From Salinisphaera orenii subsp. halophila YIM 95161 (GTDB taxonomy: Bacteria; Pseudomonadota; Gammaproteobacteria; Nevskiales; Salinisphaeraceae), in the NCBI RefSeq assembly GCF_003732545.1, contig NZ_AYKF01000099.1, forward strand, positions 55,484-119,483: a DNA stretch of 64,000 nt. The letters run 5' to 3'. The notes under the pieces were generated by a model. That model was given only the letters and a program-made list of their open reading frames with translations. It was not told where the DNA came from and ran no database searches. Position 1 is the first letter of the stretch. Every line of letters starts with the position of its first letter. Shown one piece after another: positions 16,594 through 25,405 of this stretch. A program made the translations under genes and the position numbers.

Positions 16594-17331
16594 ATGCGCA
16601 TTCTCGTAGTCAACGTGAACACCACCGAGTCGATGACCGGCGCGATCGGACGGCAGGCGGCCGCGGTCGCGGCCCCCGGCACCGACATCGTGCCGCTCAC
16701 CCCGGATTTCGGCGCGGAGTCGGTGGAAGGCAACTACGAAAGCCACCTGGCGGCGGTCGCGGTCATGGAGGCGGTGCGGGCCTTTCGCGAACCGTTCGAT
16801 GCGGTGATCCAGGCGGGTTACGGCGAACACGGTCGAGAAGGGCTGCAGGAACTGCTCGACGTGCCGGTGGTGGATATCACCGAAGCGGCCGCCAGCACGG
16901 CCCAGTTTCTCGGCCGTCGCTATTCGGTCGTGACCACCCTGGAACGCGCGGTGCCGCTGATCGAGGATCGCCTCACGCTCGCGGGCCTGGCGGCCCGCTG
17001 TGCCTCGGTACGCGCGACCGGCCTGGGGGTGCTCGAACTGGAACGCGATCCCGCCGCGGCGCTCGAGGCCATTGTCGCCTGCTGCGAGGACGTCGTCGCT
17101 CGGGATCGTGCCGAGGTGGTCTGTCTCGGCTGCGCCGGCATGGCGGATCTGCAGGCGCGGGTGGTCGCGCGCGTCGGCGTCCCCGTGGTCGACGGCGTCG
17201 CCGCCGCGGTGACCGTGGCGGAGTCGCTTGTCCGGCTGGGTCTGCGCACGTCCAAGGCAGGCGCCTTTGCGCCGCCGCGCCCAAAACACTTCAAGAATTG
17301 GCCGCCGGGACGTCCGGCGTCCAGGAACTGA
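16594..17331 (+). CDS. Asp/Glu/hydantoin racemase family, allantoin-racemase-like; first catalytic Cys missing
   Basis: The 245-residue protein begins RILVVNVNTTESMT, the hydantoin/allantoin racemase start, and has the second catalytic cysteine in VVCLGCAGMADL (Cys180). The first catalytic cysteine normally sits in a CFxDPG-like motif; the DNA here reads AGYGEHG, placing Gly at residue 75. A two-base racemase should not work without it, so the enzyme may use one base, act on one enantiomer, or be a relative with another reaction on a ureide. The start at 16594 follows CGGAG; a start 10 codons upstream is less likely. It lies between allA and the permease. Confidence 0.75.
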   Translation: MRILVVNVNTTESMTGAIGRQAAAVAAPGTDIVPLTPDFGAESVEGNYESHLAAVAVMEAVRAFREPFDAVIQAGYGEHGREGLQELLDVPVVDITEAAASTAQFLGRRYSVVTTLERAVPLIEDRLTLAGLAARCASVRATGLGVLELERDPAAALEAIVACCEDVVARDRAEVVCLGCAGMADLQARVVARVGVPVVDGVAAAVTVAESLVRLGLRTSKAGAFAPPRPKHFKNWPPGRPASRN

Positions 17332-17433
17332 CCGCCACGTGCCCGTACACGAAGAAATAGAGGGCCTGCGGTCCCGACGATCGGCCGCGTGTATGGCGGT
17401 CGATCACGACAAGACACGCGAGGAGGAGAGCTG

Positions 17434-18855
17434 ATGTCATCGAAGCGATCGGACGCACCGCCGAACGAGGCCGCCTGCGCCGCCGACCAGAAACTGCCCC
17501 TGCACGAACTCGTTCTGACGGGGCTGCAGCATGTGCTCGTCATGTACGCCGGCTCGGTTGCCGTGGCGCTCATCGTCGGCTATGCCCTGGAACTGCCGCG
17601 CAGCGAGATCTCCTATCTGATCATGGCGGATCTGCTCTGCGCGGGCGTGGGCACGCTGATCCAGTCGCTCGGTGTCTCGATGGTCGGTATCCGCATGCCG
17701 GTGGTCATGGGCTCGAGCTTCGTGACCGTTGGGCCGATGGTGGCCATGGCCTCGGGCGGCCAGATCGGCATCGCCGGCATCTTCGGCGCCACGTTCGCTT
17801 CGGGGGTGTTCGGCCTGCTGCTGGTGCCTTACTTCACGCGTCTGCTGAAGTTCTTCCCGCCGCTGGTCACGGGCACGGTCATCACCTCGATCGGTCTGTC
17901 GCTGCTGCCGGTCGGGATCAAGTGGGCGGGCGGCGGCGCCAATGCCGAGAACTTCGGGGCGCCGATCCATCTCGGCCTGGCGCTGTTCGTGCTCGCCGTG
18001 ATCCTGCTGATCAACCGCTTCGGTCGCGGCATGTGGGTCAATGTCTCCGTGCTGCTCGGGCTCGGCATCGGCTATATCGCCGCGGCGCTGCTGGGGCAGG
18101 TGGATCTCGCGGGGCTCGATGGCCGCAACTGGATGGAGGTGGTGACACCGCTGCATTTCGGCATGCTCGAATTCCCGATCTCCGGCGTGCTGGCCATGTG
18201 CATCATCATGGTGGTGACGCTGGTGGAATCCACCGGCATGTTCCTGGCGCTCGGCGAAATGGTGGGCAAACCGGTCGATCGACGCCGGCTCAGCCGCGGC
18301 CTCTACGGCGACGGGGCGGCCACGCTCATATCCGGCGTGTTCAACGGCTTTCCGCATACGTCGTTCTCGCAGAACATCGGGCTCGTCGGCATGACCGGCG
18401 TCACCAGCCGCTATGTCACCGTCGTCTCGGGTGTCATCCTGCTGCTGCTGAGCCTGTTCCCCAAGGCGGCGTTCGTCGTCGCCTCGATACCCAAGCCCGT
18501 GCTGGGCGGCGCCGGCCTGGTGATGTTCGGCATGGTGGCCGCGGCCGGTCTGAACATCCTCAGCAAGACCGATCTGTCGCAGCGGAACAACCAGCTCGTG
18601 ATCGCGGTGTCGCTCGGTTGCGGGATGATCCCGCTGGCGGCCCCCGACTTCTTCGCCGCGCTGCCGCAGTGGACCGCGCCGATCGTGCACAGCGGCATCC
18701 TTCTGACATCCGTGGCGGCCGTGATCACCAACCGCGCGCTCAACGGCCGCACCGACGACATCGACGCGGCCGCGGAACGCGCCGAACTCGAATCCGCGGC
18801 CGAGGACCAGGCCGAAGCCACGACGCCGGAACACGGCTCGCCGGGCCCCCGTTGA
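17434..18855 (+). CDS. NCS2-family purine (urate/xanthine) permease
   Basis: The 473-residue inner-membrane protein has about 14 hydrophobic segments. NCS2 marks are seen: LTGLQHVLVMYAGSVAVALIV at the start, the QSLGVSMVGIRMPVVMGSSF loop, and the VTLVESTGMFLALGEMVGKP and NGFPHTSFSQNIGLVGMTGV motifs (Glu in VEST and Asn in FSQN are substrate-site residues in urate/xanthine carriers). It would import urate, xanthine or related oxidised purines by proton symport. A strong AGGAGGAGAG site precedes the ATG. The C-terminus is an acidic cytoplasmic tail. Confidence 0.92.
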   Translation: MSSKRSDAPPNEAACAADQKLPLHELVLTGLQHVLVMYAGSVAVALIVGYALELPRSEISYLIMADLLCAGVGTLIQSLGVSMVGIRMPVVMGSSFVTVGPMVAMASGGQIGIAGIFGATFASGVFGLLLVPYFTRLLKFFPPLVTGTVITSIGLSLLPVGIKWAGGGANAENFGAPIHLGLALFVLAVILLINRFGRGMWVNVSVLLGLGIGYIAAALLGQVDLAGLDGRNWMEVVTPLHFGMLEFPISGVLAMCIIMVVTLVESTGMFLALGEMVGKPVDRRRLSRGLYGDGAATLISGVFNGFPHTSFSQNIGLVGMTGVTSRYVTVVSGVILLLLSLFPKAAFVVASIPKPVLGGAGLVMFGMVAAAGLNILSKTDLSQRNNQLVIAVSLGCGMIPLAAPDFFAALPQWTAPIVHSGILLTSVAAVITNRALNGRTDDIDAAAERAELESAAEDQAEATTPEHGSPGPR

Positions 18856-18887
18856 TGCCGCCAAACACTGCACAGGAGTCTTGATCG

Positions 18888-19241
18888 ATGGGTTATCTCA
18901 CGACGCACGTACTCGATACCGCCAACGGCTGCCCGGGGGCGGGTATCGACCTCACGCTGCGGCGTCTCGCGCCCGGCGACGCCGCCGTGCTCGTCGAACG
19001 CACGACCAACGCCGACGGCCGTTGCGACGCGCCCCTGCTCGAGGGCGCCGAATTCACCGCCGGCCGCTACGAACTGATCTTGCGGGTCGGCGCCTACTTC
19101 GCGCAGCGGCGGGAGGCGCTCGACGATCCCGCGTTTCTCGACGAGATCGTCATTCGTTTCGGCATCGCCCACGAAGATGAGCATTACCACGTGCCGCTGC
19201 TGGTCTCGCCCTACGGCTACAGCACCTATCGTGGCAGCTAG
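18888..19241 (+). CDS. uraH: 5-Hydroxyisourate hydrolase UraH
   Basis: The 117-residue transthyretin-like protein hydrolyses 5-hydroxyisourate to OHCU. The signatures are THVLDTANGCPGAGIDLTL at the start and the C-terminal YRGS tetrapeptide; the central HYHVPLLVSPYGYSTYRG supplies the other active-site residues. The length is normal. AGGAG precedes the ATG. It lacks a signal peptide, so it acts in the cytoplasm, unlike the exported hydroxylase encoded two genes later. Confidence 0.95.
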   Translation: MGYLTTHVLDTANGCPGAGIDLTLRRLAPGDAAVLVERTTNADGRCDAPLLEGAEFTAGRYELILRVGAYFAQRREALDDPAFLDEIVIRFGIAHEDEHYHVPLLVSPYGYSTYRGS

Positions 19242-19265
19242 TATTTCCGACCGCGAGAACGACTT

Positions 19266-20621
19266 ATGGCAACGACGCTGATCCGCAACGCCTCGGTGAT
19301 CGCCACCTGCGACCACGCCGACCGGCTGTTCCATGACGCCGACATCCGCATCCGCGACAATCGCATCGAGGCGATCGGTGCGGATGTCGCGGGCGAGGGC
19401 CCGTTCGACGAGGTGATCGACGCGAGCGGCCATATCCTGATTCCGGGCATGGTCAACACGCATCATCATTTCTATCAGACGCTGACCCGCAATCTGCCGG
19501 CGGGCCAGGACAGCAATCTCTTCAACTGGCTGGTCGCCCATTACCCGATCTGGGCACGCATGGACGGGCGCGCGATCGAGATCGCGACCCGTGTGGCGAT
19601 CGCCGAACTGATGCTCTCGGGATGCACCACGGCCGCGGATCACACCTATATCTGGCCCAACGGCGCACGCATCGACGATCAGATCGCCGCCGCGGCGGAG
19701 ATGGGGTTTCGCTTTCATGCCTCGCGCGGGTCGATGTCGGTGGGCGAGAGCGCCGGCGGGCTGCCTCCGGACCACGCGGTCGAGGATGAACACTTCATTC
19801 TCGAGGACTCGCAGCGCGTGATCGAGACCCATCACGACGACCGCGACGGCGCGATGACGCGGATCGTGCTGGCGCCGTGCTCGCCGTTCTCGGTGTCGAC
19901 GGATCTCATGCGCGAGACCGCGCGTCTGGGCCGCTCCTACGGCGTGCACATGCACACCCACCTGGCCGAAACCCGCGACGAGGAAGACTACTGCCGCGCC
20001 CAGTTCGGGCAGACGCCGGTGGAATACGCGGAGGCCAACGACTGGGTCGGCGACGACGTCTGGTTCGCGCACATGGTGCATCCGCATGCCGCCGAGATCG
20101 ATCGGCTGGGGGCCCATCGCTGCGGCGTCGCCCATTGCCCGAGCTCCAACATGCGTCTGGCCTCCGGCATCGCACCGATCAAGGCCCTGCAGCAGGCCGG
20201 TGCCCGGGTCGGGCTGGGCGTCGACGGCTCGGCGTCCAACGATTCCTCGCACATGCTCAGCGAAGCGCGCCAGGCGATGCTGCTGCAGCGCCTGGCCAAT
20301 GGCCCGGACGCGCTCTCGGCCCGCGATACGCTGCGGCTGGCCACGCGCGGCGGCGCCGAAGTGCTCGGACGCGGCGATATCGGGCAGCTCGCGCCGGGCA
20401 TGGCCGCCGACATCGTCGGCTATCGGCTGGACAGTCTGCCGCTGGCCGGCGGCGCCGTTCACGATCCGTTGGCCGCGCTTGTCTTCTGCCTGCCGCCGCG
20501 CGTGGATCTCAGTCTCATCAACGGCCGGCTGCGCGTGCATCGGGGTGAACTGCTGGGCGTGGATCTGCCGGCGCTCGTACGCGAACACAACGCCATCGCG
20601 ACACGGCTGGTCGACGGCTAG
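19266..20621 (+). CDS. 8-Oxoguanine / guanine deaminase (amidohydrolase)
   Basis: The 451-residue metal-dependent amidohydrolase has the HxH-type metal motif in VNTHHHFYQTLTRNLPAG, a His in HMHTHLAETRDE, and the late Asp in GLGVDGSASNDSS. The NTHHHFYQTLTR form is characteristic of 8-oxoguanine deaminase and hydroxyatrazine hydrolases such as AtzB. In this operon it most likely turns 8-oxoguanine into urate or guanine into xanthine, feeding the hydroxylase and PuuD. It starts 24 bases after uraH. Confidence 0.87.
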   Translation: MATTLIRNASVIATCDHADRLFHDADIRIRDNRIEAIGADVAGEGPFDEVIDASGHILIPGMVNTHHHFYQTLTRNLPAGQDSNLFNWLVAHYPIWARMDGRAIEIATRVAIAELMLSGCTTAADHTYIWPNGARIDDQIAAAAEMGFRFHASRGSMSVGESAGGLPPDHAVEDEHFILEDSQRVIETHHDDRDGAMTRIVLAPCSPFSVSTDLMRETARLGRSYGVHMHTHLAETRDEEDYCRAQFGQTPVEYAEANDWVGDDVWFAHMVHPHAAEIDRLGAHRCGVAHCPSSNMRLASGIAPIKALQQAGARVGLGVDGSASNDSSHMLSEARQAMLLQRLANGPDALSARDTLRLATRGGAEVLGRGDIGQLAPGMAADIVGYRLDSLPLAGGAVHDPLAALVFCLPPRVDLSLINGRLRVHRGELLGVDLPALVREHNAIATRLVDG

Positions 20622-20692
20622 ACGCAAGCGCAGGAGATGTTTTCAGTGAATCAGGACAGACAGCCCGCAACGACCATCGGAGGGCCGAACCG

Positions 20693-23521
20693 ATGACGAC
20701 CTTCGACGCTTCCCGCAGACGATTCCTCAAGCGATCGGTGATCGCCGGGGTGAGTGTCTACGTGGCCAACCTCGGCAGTCCGGCGTTCGCCTCTCTGTTC
20801 GAGGACAAGGTGCTGGCGCCGACCGACGACGTCTGGCGCGCGGGCGAGGGCATGCGGTTCCGCCTGGACGGCATCGCCAAGGTGACCGGCTCCAAGGTAT
20901 TCGCGCGCGACATTCGCGCCCGCGACATGCCGCACTGGCCCGATCAGCAGTCCCACGCCTTCATTCTGCGCGCGACGCGCTGCGACGCCCGCTTCACGGG
21001 CATCGACCTGTCGGCCCTGGAAGACGCCGGCCTCGAACCCGACCGCGTGGTCACGGCACAGGACATGGCGCGCGACGGCATCGAGGTGCCGGTGTTCTAC
21101 GGCGCGCCGTTCTTCCTTTCGGAAGGCGAGACGGCCGACTATCTGGGCTATCCGGTCGCGATGCTGATCTACCACGATTTCGTGCGCTACCGCCTGGCCA
21201 AGAACCGCATTCGCGCCGCCGATGAGGCGGTCGTCTACGGCGAGGCCACCGGCTACCCGGAAAAATCGCCCTACGGTGCCTTCCGCTATATCCGCGTGGG
21301 CGGCGAGGACGGCTATGCGCCGGACGTGTTCTCGGCCCTGCAGGAGACGGTGCTGTACCCGGACTTTCGCAAGCGTCACCCGGTATGGCCCGAGGCGCTG
21401 GAGAACGGCAAGGACGGCGAGCGCGCCATGCATCATGCGCAGCAGCTGGCCGATCAGCTCGATTCGCCGGACGAGGACATCTTCGTCTTTGACGGTGAGT
21501 ATCAAACGCCCTACATCGACCATTTCGCCATGGAGGCGGACAACACCAACGCCTGGCACGACCCGGACACGCACGACGTACATCTGGTCTGCGGCAGCCA
21601 GTCCCCGGCGGACATGGTCAAGCGCATGACGCCGATGCTGTCGGATTCCGGCTTCGAGTCGCCACGCTTTTTCCTGCACCCGACCTACACGGTCGGTTAC
21701 GGCTCGAAGGACAACACGATCTTTCCCTACTACGGCCTGATCGCCGCGCTCTACGGCGACGGCCGCCCGGTGCGGCTGGCCAACGACCGTTTCGAACAGT
21801 TCCAGTCCACGATGAAGCGACATCCGTTCACGATCCGCAATCGGCTGGCGGTCGAGCGCGACAGCGGCCGGTTCCGCGTCTTCAAGCAGGAACTGACCGC
21901 CAACGGCGGCGGCCGGGCGAATTTCTCCAACTCGGTGGCGTTCGTCGGCACCACGGCCGCGCAGGGCATCTACTACATGCCGAGCAGCGATCTCATCGCC
22001 AAGGCGGCGTATTCGCGCATGCCCGAGGCCGGCTCCATGCGCGGCTACGGCACGATCCAGACCATGGCGGCGACCGAACTCATGGTCGACGAGATCGCGG
22101 CCGCCATCGGCAAGGATCCGATGGCGCTGCGGCGCGCGAACGTCTTCAAGTCGGGCATGAAGAACACCCAGGGGGCGATTCCCGCCGGTCACCTGCGCGG
22201 CGACGAGATTCTCGAGCGCGCCGAAAAGCACCCGATCTGGCGTGAGCGTGAGACGCGCAAGCGCGAATACGAGGCCGCCCACCCGCAGCATCGTTACGGC
22301 GTGGGCTTCGCCTGCGTTCAGAAGGACTTCGGACACGGCGCCGAGGGCGTGTTCTCGGAGGTGCGGCTGCGGCCCGACGGCCGAATCGAGATCCGCAACA
22401 CCGGTGCGGAAATGGGCACCGGCTATTCCACCAGTCAGGCGGCCGTGGTTTCGGCCTGGCTGGGTCGCGCGGCGGACGTAGTGCAGACGGCCCAGACCGA
22501 CTGGTCCGATCTCGCGATGTTCGAGACCGCCAGTCCGTACACGATCAGTCAGTCAGAGCAGGACGAGGCGGCCCGGGATCCGCGCTGGACGCCGCAGCTG
22601 ATCCAGGCGTCGAGCGCGAGCAACTCCGCCTATTATCTGTCGTTTCCGACCATCGAAGCCGCGCGGGTGATATTCCGCCACGCGCTCTGGCCGGAAGCCG
22701 AGGCCTACTGGCGCCGCGGCATCGGCGGCGGCCAGGCGCGACCCTATGTCCTGCGCGAGGCCGACGCGCGCTGGGAGAACGGCAAGCTGACGGCCAACGG
22801 CATGGAACCGCTGTCACTGGCGTTTCTGGCCGAGCGCGCCCACGCCGCCGGCCGCGTGACCGGCGTGATGGCGCACGCCTTCAACCGCTGGGCCTGGTCG
22901 CGAGCGGATTTCGATATCGACGGCACGAGCGACAATCTGCCGCTCGACGGACTGGCGGTGCAGTACGGCCGCGGCGCCGGACCCGACAAGAAAGCCGCGA
23001 TGGACACCGCGCGCGGCTTTCATCGGCTCGAGCGGCGCAACGTCGACTATCCGTCGACCCAGCGCAACAACGCCGGGGTGACCTATTACAGCGCCTGCGG
23101 AACGCTGGTCGAACTGGCGGTTCACACCGGCACCGGCGAGGTGAGCCTGCTCGACCACCACTCGTTTCTCGAGTGCGGCAATCCGATCGTGGAGGAGCTG
23201 GTCCACGGCCAGCTCGAAGGCGGGCTGGCCATGGGTATCGGCCACGCGCTGTACGAGGACATGCCGCTCTACGAGGACGGGCCGGGCAACGGCACCTGGA
23301 ACATCAATCGCTACCACATCCCGCGCGCCAGCGAAGTCGCGGTATGGAAGCAGACGGCCGAGATTCTGCCGGCGCTGTCGCGTACCGACCCGCCGAAGGG
23401 CATCGCGGAGGTGGTGATGATCCCCGTCGCCGGCGCCATCGGCAACGCCGTGGCGCACGCCATCAATCATCATTTTCATCGGCTGCCGATCACGCCCGAG
23501 CGTATCCGGGAGGTTCTGTGA
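20693..23521 (+). CDS. Tat-exported molybdenum hydroxylase large subunit (candidate purine/xanthine dehydrogenase)
   Basis: The 942-residue protein opens with a twin-arginine signal (SRRRFLKRSVIAGV), so it is exported folded with cofactor. The xanthine-oxidase-fold blocks follow: FRLDGIAKVTGSKVFARDI, MPEAGSMRGYGTIQ, GAEMGTGYSTSQ and PPKGIAEVVMIP with the catalytic Glu. It is one of the aldehyde/isoquinoline-type subunits that work with a 2Fe-2S protein and cytochrome c instead of FAD and NAD. Operon position between purine genes argues for hydroxylation of hypoxanthine or xanthine in the periplasm. GGAGGG precedes the ATG, and its stop overlaps the next gene's GTG. Confidence 0.85.
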   Translation: MTTFDASRRRFLKRSVIAGVSVYVANLGSPAFASLFEDKVLAPTDDVWRAGEGMRFRLDGIAKVTGSKVFARDIRARDMPHWPDQQSHAFILRATRCDARFTGIDLSALEDAGLEPDRVVTAQDMARDGIEVPVFYGAPFFLSEGETADYLGYPVAMLIYHDFVRYRLAKNRIRAADEAVVYGEATGYPEKSPYGAFRYIRVGGEDGYAPDVFSALQETVLYPDFRKRHPVWPEALENGKDGERAMHHAQQLADQLDSPDEDIFVFDGEYQTPYIDHFAMEADNTNAWHDPDTHDVHLVCGSQSPADMVKRMTPMLSDSGFESPRFFLHPTYTVGYGSKDNTIFPYYGLIAALYGDGRPVRLANDRFEQFQSTMKRHPFTIRNRLAVERDSGRFRVFKQELTANGGGRANFSNSVAFVGTTAAQGIYYMPSSDLIAKAAYSRMPEAGSMRGYGTIQTMAATELMVDEIAAAIGKDPMALRRANVFKSGMKNTQGAIPAGHLRGDEILERAEKHPIWRERETRKREYEAAHPQHRYGVGFACVQKDFGHGAEGVFSEVRLRPDGRIEIRNTGAEMGTGYSTSQAAVVSAWLGRAADVVQTAQTDWSDLAMFETASPYTISQSEQDEAARDPRWTPQLIQASSASNSAYYLSFPTIEAARVIFRHALWPEAEAYWRRGIGGGQARPYVLREADARWENGKLTANGMEPLSLAFLAERAHAAGRVTGVMAHAFNRWAWSRADFDIDGTSDNLPLDGLAVQYGRGAGPDKKAAMDTARGFHRLERRNVDYPSTQRNNAGVTYYSACGTLVELAVHTGTGEVSLLDHHSFLECGNPIVEELVHGQLEGGLAMGIGHALYEDMPLYEDGPGNGTWNINRYHIPRASEVAVWKQTAEILPALSRTDPPKGIAEVVMIPVAGAIGNAVAHAINHHFHRLPITPERIREVL

Positions 23522-24078
23522 GCGAACGCGATCGTATTCCCAGCACACCGCTGCACGTCACCATCAACGGCCGCCGCCAACCCGTGGAGGACGTGCCCAA
23601 CGAACTGATGATGCTCGATTACCTGCACGAGTATCGCAACCTCACGGGGACACGCTATGGCTGCGGCATCGGCCTGTGCCGCGCCTGCACGGTGATCGTC
23701 GATCATGAGGACGGCACCAGCGAGGAACGGCGCACCTGCATCACGGGCGCGCATTTCTTCGAAGGCAAGTCCATCCGCACGGTCGAGGGCCACGCCGAGC
23801 GCGATGAGGACGGCGAAATCGCTTCGCTGTCGGAAGTCCAGCAGCAGTTTCTCGAGCATTTCTCGTTTCAGTGCAGCTATTGCGCTCCGGGTTTCGTCAA
23901 CGCCGCGACCGTGCTCGTGGAACGGCTGCAGCGCGAACCCGTCGCGCGCGAGGCGCTCGAAGACACGATCAGCGACGCGCTCGAGGATCACCTGTGCCGC
24001 TGTACCGGCTATGTGCGCTACTACCGCGCCGTGCGCGACGCCGTGCTCGCCACCCCCGGTACCATCAAGGAGGGCTAA
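23518..24078 (+). CDS. 2Fe-2S subunit of the molybdenum hydroxylase
   Basis: The 186-residue protein has the two classic clusters: the plant-type site YGCGIGLCRACTVI, then CSYCAPGF and CRCTGY in the helical domain. It relays electrons from the molybdenum centre to the cytochrome. It starts with GTG overlapping the large-subunit stop (GTGA), preceded by GGGAGG, so synthesis is coupled. It has no signal of its own and would be carried out with the Tat-tagged large subunit. Confidence 0.93.
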   Translation: MSERDRIPSTPLHVTINGRRQPVEDVPNELMMLDYLHEYRNLTGTRYGCGIGLCRACTVIVDHEDGTSEERRTCITGAHFFEGKSIRTVEGHAERDEDGEIASLSEVQQQFLEHFSFQCSYCAPGFVNAATVLVERLQREPVAREALEDTISDALEDHLCRCTGYVRYYRAVRDAVLATPGTIKEG

Positions 24079-24080
24079 TC

Positions 24081-25286
24081 ATGCGACGCGTACTGCTTAT
24101 GGCCGGGTTGCTGGTCGCCGCCACGGGCGTCGCGCGAGCCGCCGACCCCGGTGCCGACACGGACCGCGTCGAGCGCGGACGCTATCTCGCCCGGGCCGCC
24201 GACTGCGCGGCCTGCCACACGAGCGAGGGCGGCACGCCCTATGCGGGCGGGCATCCGATCGAGACGCCCTTCGGCACGGTCTACGGCACCAACATCACGC
24301 CCGACGACGACTATGGCATCGGCGATTATTCCGCCGACGATTTCCATCGCGCGCTCACCGAGGGCGAGCTCCCGGACGGCACCCAGCTCTATCCGGCCAT
24401 GCCGTACACCGATTACCACGGGATCAGCCGCGCCGACTCGGACGCGCTCTACGCCTATTTCATGAGTCTCGACCCGGTGCACCAGCAGTCCACGCAGACG
24501 GATCTTGCCTGGCCGTTCTCCATGCGCTGGACGCTCAATGCCTGGAACTGGCTGTTCGCCCCGGACGATTCGGATGACTCGGACGAGTCGACCGCCGATC
24601 GCGGGCGATATCTCGTCGACACCCTCGGCCACTGCGGCGCCTGCCATACGCCGCGCAACGCCTTCGGCGCGGTCGAATCCGACCACCGACTCGAGGGCGC
24701 GGTGATCGGCGGCTACGAAGCGCCCGCGCTCACCCCGGATGCGCTGGCCGGCCGCGGCTGGACGGCGTCCGATCTGACGCGTTTTCTGCGCGATGGCCGC
24801 AGCCCGCAGGGCAGCATGTACAGCGAGATGTATCCGGTGTTCCACCACAGCACCCGCTACCTCCGCGAGGACGACCTGAGCGCCATGACCCATGCGCTGC
24901 TGGGCGACGACCCGCCGGAGCCCACGCCGCTGGCCGCCAAGTCGTCGACCACGGACGGGCAGGGCGCGCAGCTCTATCTCGACAACTGCGCCGGCTGCCA
25001 CGGCAGCGACGGGCGCGGCGTGGCCCGGGTGGCCAGCGCCATGCCCGGCAACACCACGCTGCGACTGGACAGCCCGCGCAATCTGGTCAAGGTCATCCAC
25101 GAGGGCATCGAGGCGCGTTCCTTCGGCACCTTCGAACGCGTACAGGCCATGCCGGGCTTCGCGGACGACATGGATGCCGATCAGATCGCCGCGCTGGCCA
25201 CCTGGCTGCGGCAGCGATGGGGCGGACACGACGACACGGTCGATACGGCCGCGGTGGAGGACATCATCGGCGCGAGCAGCGACTGA
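24081..25286 (+). CDS. Tri-heme cytochrome c, electron acceptor of the hydroxylase
   Basis: The 401-residue protein has a signal peptide (LLMAGLLVAATGVARA) and three CxxCH heme motifs: CAACH (Cys42/45), CGACH near residue 190, and CAGCH near 305. This is the alcohol/aldehyde-dehydrogenase cytochrome type. A DDSDDSDES acidic linker separates the first two domains. It starts three bases after the 2Fe-2S gene with a GGAGGG site, and would hand electrons from the exported hydroxylase to the respiratory chain. It is the last gene of the forward purine operon. Confidence 0.93.
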   Translation: MRRVLLMAGLLVAATGVARAADPGADTDRVERGRYLARAADCAACHTSEGGTPYAGGHPIETPFGTVYGTNITPDDDYGIGDYSADDFHRALTEGELPDGTQLYPAMPYTDYHGISRADSDALYAYFMSLDPVHQQSTQTDLAWPFSMRWTLNAWNWLFAPDDSDDSDESTADRGRYLVDTLGHCGACHTPRNAFGAVESDHRLEGAVIGGYEAPALTPDALAGRGWTASDLTRFLRDGRSPQGSMYSEMYPVFHHSTRYLREDDLSAMTHALLGDDPPEPTPLAAKSSTTDGQGAQLYLDNCAGCHGSDGRGVARVASAMPGNTTLRLDSPRNLVKVIHEGIEARSFGTFERVQAMPGFADDMDADQIAALATWLRQRWGGHDDTVDTAAVEDIIGASSD

Positions 25287-25405
25287 AGCGATTCGGAGAA
25301 GACCGTGCCCGGGATCGCAGAACACTGCGGCGTCCGCCGGCCCGGGCCACCCGGCGCGCGATGTTCGGTCGAGCGGAAGCGGCGCGGGGCGGCCGGACGT
25401 CCCCG

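Noticed and set aside
18411..20627. Minus-strand open frame of 738 codons
   Set aside because: It lies opposite the permease, uraH and deaminase genes, all with clear family motifs and ribosome sites. Its product is rich in His, Arg and Gln and matches nothing.
20651..22336. Minus-strand open frame of 561 codons
   Set aside because: It is antisense to the molybdenum hydroxylase large subunit and has the usual high-GC shadow composition.
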